From Sphingobium sp. AP49 (lineage in GTDB: Bacteria > Pseudomonadota > Alphaproteobacteria > Sphingomonadales > Sphingomonadaceae): DNA of 64,000 bases. A program made the translations under genes and the position numbers. The stretch covers positions 2,487,501 to 2,551,500 of the forward strand of contig NZ_CP124576.1 of NCBI RefSeq assembly GCF_000281715.2, read 5' to 3'. Shown piece after piece: positions 57,814 to 64,000 of this stretch (its first letter is position 1; each line of letters begins with the position of its first letter). The notes beneath the pieces were generated by a model. That model was not told the DNA's origin. It saw only the letters and a list, made by a program, of their open reading frames with translations, and made no database searches.

Positions 57814-60800
57814 TCAGAAGCGGAAGCGCACCCCTGCGGTAAACGCGCGGCCGATGAAGTCATAGACCGCTATGTTGGTCGGCAGGTTCACGCCCGGGAC
57901 GGTACCGGGAATGATCGGCGGCTTCTTGTCGAACAGATTGTTCACGTTAGCGAACATCTCGAAATTGCCGTTGCCCTTGGGCACGGTGAAGCGCAACGCC
58001 AGATCGGTGTACCAGACCGGATCCACCTTGTTGTCGACAAAGGCGATCGGCGCCGGGCCGCCAGGAATATCCAGCCGCATCTTGTCGATATATTGTTCCG
58101 CAATGGTGATGCCGAACGGACCGTTGCTATAGTCGATCGACAGGTTGCCGCGCCAGCGCGGGAAGCCCGCCGGATTGCTGCCGACCACGCTGACGCCGGC
58201 ATAATGGGCGATCGGCGCGCCATCATATTGCTGCGCATCAAACTTATCGAGATAGTTCATATAGAGGCGCACGCCCAACGCACCATTGCCGACCGAAGTG
58301 CGGTAGCTCGCATCGAAATCGATGCCCGCCGTCTTCAGGAAGGCGATGTTGGCGGGGACGATATGGACCAGCGAGGGCAGGCTGGTCGGCGTCGTGCGAT
58401 CGATCAGGCTGCATTCGGCAGCGCCCGATCCCCCGGCATTATAGCAGTTGGTGATGATCTGCTGCGACGACAGGCTGTCGATCAGGCCGGTGACCTTGAT
58501 CTTGTAATAGTCGATCGACAGCGAGAAACCAGGCATGAACGATGGGGTCAGCACGCCACCCAGGGTCAGCGTCTTGGCCTTTTCCGGCTTCAGATTGGCG
58601 TTGCCGCTGGTGACCGTGTTGACATTCTGGTTGAGGCCGCTGCCATAGCTGCCGTCGGCCGTCTGCAGATCGTTGACGATGCCGATGCCGCTCTGCGCAC
58701 CGGCATAGAGCTCGAACAGATTGGGCGCGCGGATGTCGCGCGACAGGGTGGCGCGCAGCATCAGGTCATCAACCGGCTTCCAGGTGCCGCCGACCTTCCA
58801 GGTTTCCACCGTGCCCGAGGTCGAATAATCGGTCACGCGCCCGGCGCCGTTGATGCTCAGTTCGCGGAAGAAGGGCTTGTCCTTGAGGATCGGCACCGCC
58901 AGTTCGCCATAGATTTCCTTGACGTTCAGGCTGCCATGGGCAGTGCCGACATTGGTCAGCCAGTAGAAATTGGTGGTCGCAGGAACGCCGCGCAGCCCGG
59001 CAAAATAGGCAGACCGCTCGGCCGTCGTATCGAGCAGCGAGGGATCGGCATTGCTGGAGAGATTGAGCTTCTGCTTGCGATATTCAGCGCCGACCGCAAA
59101 ATCGACCGGCCCCGCCGGCAGATCGAACAGGCTGCCGCTCAGGTTCACCGCAAACGCATCCTGGCGGATCGTCGCCTCATAGCGCGATGTGCCGGTGGCA
59201 TAGGCATAGCCTTCGGGGGTCGATTTGGATGGGTCGCCATGGAGGACGTCGATCGGTTTGCAACCGGCATATTGGCTGGCATAGGTCGGATCGAGCAGCA
59301 CGCGACAGGTGATCTGGCCGGTGCTGGGGTCCACCACCGCGTCGGATGCGGCATAGAGCTTCTTGCTGTCATACAGGCCCGAATTGGCCATGGTGTGCTT
59401 GGAATCGCCGTGCGAATAGCTTGCGCTCCAGTTGAGCGAGGCCAGCTTGCCGGTCAGACCGGCGTTGATCATCCAATAGTCGGTACGTTCCTTTGCCACC
59501 GGTGCGGGCTGGCCGGCATTATATTGACCGACCGTATAGCTGTCGGTGGCGGAGGTCAGCGCGGAATTGAGGGCGGAGGAAAGATAGGGGTTGCCCTTGT
59601 AGATGGTCACCGCCTGCGACGGCGGCACCAGCGCATTGACCTGGGTCGAATATTCCAGGTCCGCCCGCGACCAGCTGCCCTGGACGAAGGCGTTGATGTC
59701 GTCGGTCACATCATAGCTGAGCCGACCGAAGGCCTGATAGGTGGTCAGCGGGGTGATCGCCGAACCGGTGTTCGGAATCTGATAGCCATCGCCGCCCGAC
59801 TGGAAGCCGGTGGTGCCGACCGCGGTACCGGTGTTGAACGGCCGGGTGGTCCCGTCATTGTTGATGACCTGGCCGACATAGGGATTGCCCGCGACGCTCG
59901 ATCCGGTGATCCGGCCATTGGGCGCCAATGCCGAAATCAGGATGTTCGACCCGATCGTATAGGGGTTGCGCGCGCCGCCTGGAGCGCAGACCGACGCCGG
60001 CTCGGTCGAAGGCCGGGTACAGCCGACCACGCTGCCGACATAGCTATAGCCCTTGGTCGCAAAGTCGCGATCGCTGCGCAGCATGCCTTCATTGTTGGAA
60101 TATTCACCGCTCAGCAGGAAATGCCCGCGACCGCCGGCGAAATCCTGGCCGACGGCCAGGCCCAGGCGCTGGTTGGCATTGTCGCCCTCGTCGGAGATCC
60201 CCGCCTGGGCGACGCCCTTGATGCCGGTGAACTTCTTGTCGAGGATGAAGTTGACGACGCCGGCAACCGCGTCGGAGCCCCATTGGGCCGAGGCGCCGCC
60301 GGTCACCACATCGACCCGCTGCATCAGCAGCTGCGGCAGGACGTTGGTATCGATGGTGCCGACATATTCGGTCGGCGACACACGCATGCCGTCGAACAGG
60401 ATCAAGGTGCGCAACGGCCCCTTGGGGTTGGCGCTGGGGGTACCCAGGCCGCGCAAATTGAGCACATTGCCGTGGATCGGCGCGTTCGAAAAGTTCGACG
60501 CCGACTTGGACGGGCTCAGCGAGTTGGAAAATTGCGGCAGCTTGTTAAGCGCATCGGGTATGCTGGACGGCGTCGTCTTCGACAGTTCCTCGGTCGTGGC
60601 GACCGTCACGGGCGTCGGCGCGGTATAGCCGTCGCGCACGATGCGCGAACCGGTCACGACGATGTCGGATGTGCTGACTGGCGCGCCAGTGCCCTGTTCG
60701 GCAGCCTGTTCCGGCGCCGGCGCGGGCGCCGCAGCATCCTGCGCCAGGGCGCTGCCCGTCAGGGCAACGATGCTGGCGCCGATCGCCAGCGACGACGCAA

Positions 60801-60819
60801 AAATCTTGTGCTTGGACAT
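57814..60819 (-). CDS. TonB-dependent receptor diverging from MFS transporter
   Basis: 1001 residues from ATG 60819 (purine-rich GGGAGAGGAAAG upstream). A signal peptide (FASSLAIGASIVALTGSALA) precedes an Ala/Pro-rich linker. The plug follows (DIVVTGSRIVRDGYTAPTPV, then NVLNLRGLGTPSANPKGPLRT and QWGSDAVAGVVNFILDKKFTG). The barrel ends in FTAGVRFRF. This is the oar-like/VVTGSRI class common in sphingomonads, with diverse substrates. It diverges from an MFS transporter plus aldehyde dehydrogenase across a region with paired operator elements, which suggests one uptake-and-oxidation unit. Confidence 0.92.
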   Translation of the reverse strand: MSKHKIFASSLAIGASIVALTGSALAQDAAAPAPAPEQAAEQGTGAPVSTSDIVVTGSRIVRDGYTAPTPVTVATTEELSKTTPSSIPDALNKLPQFSNSLSPSKSASNFSNAPIHGNVLNLRGLGTPSANPKGPLRTLILFDGMRVSPTEYVGTIDTNVLPQLLMQRVDVVTGGASAQWGSDAVAGVVNFILDKKFTGIKGVAQAGISDEGDNANQRLGLAVGQDFAGGRGHFLLSGEYSNNEGMLRSDRDFATKGYSYVGSVVGCTRPSTEPASVCAPGGARNPYTIGSNILISALAPNGRITGSSVAGNPYVGQVINNDGTTRPFNTGTAVGTTGFQSGGDGYQIPNTGSAITPLTTYQAFGRLSYDVTDDINAFVQGSWSRADLEYSTQVNALVPPSQAVTIYKGNPYLSSALNSALTSATDSYTVGQYNAGQPAPVAKERTDYWMINAGLTGKLASLNWSASYSHGDSKHTMANSGLYDSKKLYAASDAVVDPSTGQITCRVLLDPTYASQYAGCKPIDVLHGDPSKSTPEGYAYATGTSRYEATIRQDAFAVNLSGSLFDLPAGPVDFAVGAEYRKQKLNLSSNADPSLLDTTAERSAYFAGLRGVPATTNFYWLTNVGTAHGSLNVKEIYGELAVPILKDKPFFRELSINGAGRVTDYSTSGTVETWKVGGTWKPVDDLMLRATLSRDIRAPNLFELYAGAQSGIGIVNDLQTADGSYGSGLNQNVNTVTSGNANLKPEKAKTLTLGGVLTPSFMPGFSLSIDYYKIKVTGLIDSLSSQQIITNCYNAGGSGAAECSLIDRTTPTSLPSLVHIVPANIAFLKTAGIDFDASYRTSVGNGALGVRLYMNYLDKFDAQQYDGAPIAHYAGVSVVGSNPAGFPRWRGNLSIDYSNGPFGITIAEQYIDKMRLDIPGGPAPIAFVDNKVDPVWYTDLALRFTVPKGNGNFEMFANVNNLFDKKPPIIPGTVPGVNLPTNIAVYDFIGRAFTAGVRFRF

Positions 60820-60931
60820 TGGTCTTTCCTCTCCCTGGACACAATGTGTCGGCTCTTCGGCCCACACCTGTCATTATTATCCCGGTGTGCATTTTTATTT
60901 CTATCGCTCCAGCGGTGGATGTCAACTAAAA

Positions 60932-61060
60932 TTGCACCAGAGGTAAATGTTTGATCCGAGAAGAATCTGCCCGTTGCCGCGACGAAAATCCGGCTTTCTT
61001 ATAGGAGCCACCGTCAAAACAGCAGAACTGCCCCCGTTCATATATTGACCTATGGTGCAA
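60932..61060. promoter_or_regulatory. Paired inverted operator-like elements between TonB receptor and MFS genes
   Basis: TTGCACCAGAGGTAAAT (60932-60948) and, in the opposite orientation, ATTGACCTATGGTGCAA (61044-61060) match at 15 of 17 positions. Each holds an ACC-nnn-GGT dyad. One copy faces each of the two divergent genes in the 365-base intergenic region. No regulator gene is adjacent within the window. The rest of the region shows no gene. Confidence 0.55.
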
Positions 61061-61184
61061 AAATGTGCGTTATGGCCGGCAACAGATCGTGCCGATCCGC
61101 AGACCAGGCACGGCGATCAGGATGGAGAAGGTCGTTGTCGAGCGTAGGCCCCAGAGAATCGGTCGCAATAAAGGCGTTTCGGTC

Positions 61185-62570
61185 ATGAGCGAAACCGCCC
61201 TGCCCCTGTCATCTTCGTTGTCATCATCGCCGGCGATCGACAGTCAGCCGTCGCCGCCCCCTGCCCCGATCGTTGCCGACTATCCCAGCCCCGCCATGGG
61301 CTGGCTGACGGTCGCGATCCTGTTCCTGCTCTATATCCTGTCGCTGACCGACCGGAACATCATGGCGCTGATGGTCGGCCCGATCAAACAGGATCTGGGC
61401 CTGTCCGACCTCCAGATCAGCCTGCTCCAGGGGCCGGCCTTCGCCGTCCTCTTCTGCCTCTGCGCCATTCCGCTCGGCATGGCGCTCGACCGCTACAGCC
61501 GCCGCGTCGTCCTCTATCTCTCGGTCACGGTCTGGAGCATCGCGGCGGCCTCCTGCGGTCTGGCCGGCAGCTTCATCGGCCTTGCCATGGCGCGGGCCGG
61601 CGTCGGCGCGGGCGAGTCGGGTTTTGGCACCGGCAGCTATTCGGTCGTCGGCGACAGTTTCCCGCCGCACCGCGTCTCGCTCGCCATGTCGGTCTTCATC
61701 ATGGGCGGCGTCATGGGCGCGGGCATCGTCTTCCTGCTGGGCGGCCCCATCGTCGGTGCGGCGATGAAGGCCGGCCCCGCCACCTGGCCGCTCTTCGGCA
61801 CGCTCCAGCCCTGGCAGCAGGTGTTCATCATGACCGGCGCGCCCGGCATCCTGCTCGCCTTCCTCGTCTTCCTGTTCCGCGAGCCGCCCCGGCGCAAGGC
61901 TGCCAGCAGCAGCGGCGCGGGCTATGGCGAAGCCTGGGCCTATATCCGCCGGCACAAGCCGCTCTACACCGCCGCCTTTGTCGGTTTCGGCCTCGCCTAT
62001 GCCGCCACCATCGGTTTCCAGCTCTGGACCCCCGTCTATCTCGCCCGCATCCATGGCTGGCAGCCGGCGCAGATCGGCCCCGTGATCGGCATCGCCCAGA
62101 TCGCCGCCGCCGCGCTGATCCCGCTCCATGGCTGGACCGTCGATCGCCTTTATCGCCGGGGCCGCAAGGACGCGCATCTTGTCTGGTGTCTGATGACCGT
62201 GCTGGCCGCCGCGCCCTTCGGCATCGCCGCCTTCCTGGTCGCCAGCCCCTGGGCGACGGTCGTCTGCTACTGGTGCTTCATGGCGCTGATCCTCTCGACC
62301 GCCAGCATGGGGCCGGCCACCGTGCAGGTCGTCACCCCGGCCTATCTGCGCGGCCGCGTCTCGGCGCTCTATGTGCTCGCCTCCGGCCTGATCGCGATGG
62401 CCGGCGGTCCGGCCTTCATCGGCCTCGTCACCGACAAATTGTGGGGCGACGAGATGAAGGTGGGCCTCTCGCTCATCACCAGCGTCTTCTGCGTGCTGTT
62501 GCCCGCAGCCATCCTCTTCGCCCTGGGCCGCGCTTCGATGCGCCGCGCCCATGAAGGCGAGCCGGTCTGA
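61185..62570 (+). CDS. Major facilitator superfamily transporter (Spinster-like)
   Basis: 461 residues from ATG 61185, with AAAGG upstream. A Ser/Pro-rich cytosolic N-terminus of about 40 residues precedes 12 transmembrane segments. Family signatures are LSLTDRNIMALMVGPIKQDL, LGMALDRYSRR (loop 2-3 motif), RAGVGAGESG (segment 4) and a C-half RVSALYVLASGLIAMAGGP. Relatives in sphingomonads carry organic acids or aromatic compounds; the substrate is unknown here. The aldehyde dehydrogenase follows 26 bases downstream, likely the same operon. Confidence 0.87.
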   Translation: MSETALPLSSSLSSSPAIDSQPSPPPAPIVADYPSPAMGWLTVAILFLLYILSLTDRNIMALMVGPIKQDLGLSDLQISLLQGPAFAVLFCLCAIPLGMALDRYSRRVVLYLSVTVWSIAAASCGLAGSFIGLAMARAGVGAGESGFGTGSYSVVGDSFPPHRVSLAMSVFIMGGVMGAGIVFLLGGPIVGAAMKAGPATWPLFGTLQPWQQVFIMTGAPGILLAFLVFLFREPPRRKAASSSGAGYGEAWAYIRRHKPLYTAAFVGFGLAYAATIGFQLWTPVYLARIHGWQPAQIGPVIGIAQIAAAALIPLHGWTVDRLYRRGRKDAHLVWCLMTVLAAAPFGIAAFLVASPWATVVCYWCFMALILSTASMGPATVQVVTPAYLRGRVSALYVLASGLIAMAGGPAFIGLVTDKLWGDEMKVGLSLITSVFCVLLPAAILFALGRASMRRAHEGEPV

Positions 62571-62596
62571 CCGGCCTCTTCCCAAAGGACATAAAG

Positions 62597-64000
62597 ATGA
62601 TCGAAACCCGCCGCCCCGCCTTCCTCGACGGCAAGCCCAAGCAGTTGCTGATCGACGGCCAGCATGTCGACGCCCTGTCGGGCAAGAGCTTCCAGAGCTT
62701 CAGCGCGTCGACCGGCGAACTGGTCGCACAGCTAGCGCTGGCCAGCGCCGAGGATGTCGACCGCGCCGTGCGCGCCGCTCGCGCCGCCTTTGAAGGGCCA
62801 TGGAGCCGCTTCAAGCCGGCCGATCGCCAGGCGGTGCTGCTGCGCCTCGCCGACCTGGTCGATGCGGAGTTTCAGGATCTCGCCCTGCTCGACGTGATCG
62901 AGATGGGCCGGCCGATCACCGCCGCCATGGGGCTGCGCGGCATGCTGCAGCGATCGCTGCGCCATTTCGCCGGCGCCGCCACCGCCATCCATGGCGAGAC
63001 TTTGTCCAACAGCTTCCCGGTCGACCTTCTCTCCTACACATTGAAGGAGCCGGTCGGCGTCGTCGGCGCGATCATCCCCTGGAATGGACCGCTGTTCAGC
63101 GCCGCGTGGAAGGTCGCCCCTGTACTCGCCACCGGCTGCACCATCGTGCTGAAGCCAGCCGAGGATGCCTCGCTCAGTCCGCTGCGCTTTGCCCAGCTCT
63201 GCCTGGAGGCCGGCGTGCCGCCCGGCGTCGTCAATGTCGTCACCGGCGCGGGCGAGACCGGCGCTGCCCTTGCCGCCCATCCCGACGTCGACAAGATCGC
63301 GTTCACCGGCTCGTGCGAGACCGGCCAGCGGATCATCGCCGCCTCGGCCGGATCGGTGAAGAAGGTGACGATGGAACTGGGCGGCAAATCACCCAACATC
63401 ATCTTTGCCGACGCCGATCTCGACGCCGCCACCCCGGCCGCCGCGATGGGCGTGTTCAACAATTCGGGCCAGGTCTGCGCCGCCGGCACACGCCTGTTCG
63501 TCGAACGGCCGGTCTATGAGGAAATGGTGCAGCGCATCGCCGCCTTCGCCGCCAATCTCAAGATCGGTCCCAGCCTCGACCCCGAAACCGTGATCGGCCC
63601 GCTGGTGTCGGCCAAGCAGTTCGCCCGCGTCTCCTCCTATCTCGATCTTGGCCCGCAGGAGGGCGCCCGGCTCGTCACCGGTGGCCATCGCGTCACCGGC
63701 GGCGCGCTCGACCAGGGCCATTGGGTCGCGCCGACCATCTTCGCCGATGTAACCGACGAGATGCGGATCGCGCGCGAGGAGATTTTCGGCCCGGTATCCT
63801 GCATCCTGCCCTTCGACAGCCTGGACGAGGTGATCGGCCGTGCCAACGCCACCCGCTTCGGCCTCGCCGGCGGCGTGTGGACCCGCGACATCGGCAAGGC
63901 CATGACGGCGGTCAAGCGTATCCGCGCCGGCTCCATCTGGGTGAACCATTATTTCGCCATGGACCCGTCGGTCCCGTTCGGCGGCTACAAGATGAGCGGC
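62597..64000 (+). CDS. Aldehyde dehydrogenase (partial, runs off right edge)
   Basis: 468 codons are visible with no stop before the end of the window. AAGGA lies seven bases before the ATG. ALDH motifs are VVGAIIPWNGPLF (N of the IPWN motif), MELGGKSPNIIFADA (general-base Glu), NNSGQVCAAGTR (nucleophilic Cys) and EEIFGPVSCILPF. Only about 20-30 C-terminal residues are missing for a family length near 490-500. It oxidises an aldehyde to an acid with NAD(P)+. The operon with the MFS transporter suggests oxidation of an imported substrate or its breakdown product. Confidence 0.94.
   Translation, partial: MIETRRPAFLDGKPKQLLIDGQHVDALSGKSFQSFSASTGELVAQLALASAEDVDRAVRAARAAFEGPWSRFKPADRQAVLLRLADLVDAEFQDLALLDVIEMGRPITAAMGLRGMLQRSLRHFAGAATAIHGETLSNSFPVDLLSYTLKEPVGVVGAIIPWNGPLFSAAWKVAPVLATGCTIVLKPAEDASLSPLRFAQLCLEAGVPPGVVNVVTGAGETGAALAAHPDVDKIAFTGSCETGQRIIAASAGSVKKVTMELGGKSPNIIFADADLDAATPAAAMGVFNNSGQVCAAGTRLFVERPVYEEMVQRIAAFAANLKIGPSLDPETVIGPLVSAKQFARVSSYLDLGPQEGARLVTGGHRVTGGALDQGHWVAPTIFADVTDEMRIAREEIFGPVSCILPFDSLDEVIGRANATRFGLAGGVWTRDIGKAMTAVKRIRAGSIWVNHYFAMDPSVPFGGYKMSG

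Noticed and set aside
57748..60954. Very long open frame (1068 codons) on the plus strand opposite the TonB receptor gene
   Set aside because: It mirrors the receptor gene codon by codon, has no ribosome binding site, begins inside a terminator and shows no family features. GC-rich DNA with strong third-position bias often leaves the antisense frame open.

Overview
The window is GC-rich, gene-dense DNA from an alphaproteobacterium. Two TonB-dependent receptors, a sphingan-style exopolysaccharide (EPS) locus, a PTS-based N-acetylglucosamine locus and many SDR, SnoaL and dehydratase genes point to a sphingomonad (Sphingobium/Sphingomonas-like). That placement rests on gene content, not on a marker gene. 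I saw no rRNA, tRNA, IS element, prophage or CRISPR array.

Layout. (1) 1-3889, minus: a cellulose synthesis operon (BcsR-like, bcsQ, then bcsA and bcsB fused in one reading frame that runs off the left edge). It is separated by a strong terminator from (2) 4081-10308: a MaoC-like dehydratase, an ABC-F ATPase, an AraC regulator, an unknown protein and a sulfotransferase. (3) 10448-22788: a chitin-oligosaccharide/GlcNAc locus. A minus-strand operon (TonB receptor, GH20 hexosaminidase, EIIA-HPr-EI fusion, EIICB) diverges from nagR-nagB-II-nagA on the plus strand, with paired operator-like elements between them. (4) 22782-31956: a catabolic island of unknown substrate with two SnoaL-like proteins, three SDRs, two TetR and one AraC regulator, a cytochrome c, a second copy of the MaoC-like dehydratase and a TauD-type dioxygenase. 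(5) 32043-36636: CorA, a large exported protein of unknown function, a ModE-like regulator and a small exported protein next to a palindrome. (6) 37012-57481: a Wzx/Wzy-type EPS locus. It has a priming glycosyl-1-phosphate transferase, a 15-kb run of overlapping genes (outer-membrane barrel, Wza-like export protein, AAA ATPase, Wzc-like protein, a degenerate tyrosine-kinase-like protein, WecG/TagA transferase, flippase, polymerase, four GT2 transferases, a GH10 hydrolase, an acyltransferase), a convergent GH16 hydrolase with a Calx-beta-like region, and UDP-glucose dehydrogenase. (7) 57814-64000: a TonB receptor diverging from an MFS transporter and an aldehyde dehydrogenase that runs off the right edge.

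How they work together. Locus 3 reads as a complete path: outer-membrane uptake, GH20 release of GlcNAc, PTS uptake and phosphorylation, deacetylation by NagA and deamination by the SIS-type NagB-II. Locus 6 encodes priming, assembly, flipping, polymerisation, export and trimming of a polysaccharide, with Ugd supplying UDP-glucuronate. Locus 1 makes a second polysaccharide, cellulose, through a PilZ-containing synthase expected to respond to c-di-GMP. Locus 4, and probably locus 2, look like one catabolic programme whose substrate cannot be read from sequence. Two genes in locus 4 share a 16-bp operator-like element that overlaps a good promoter beside one of the TetR genes.
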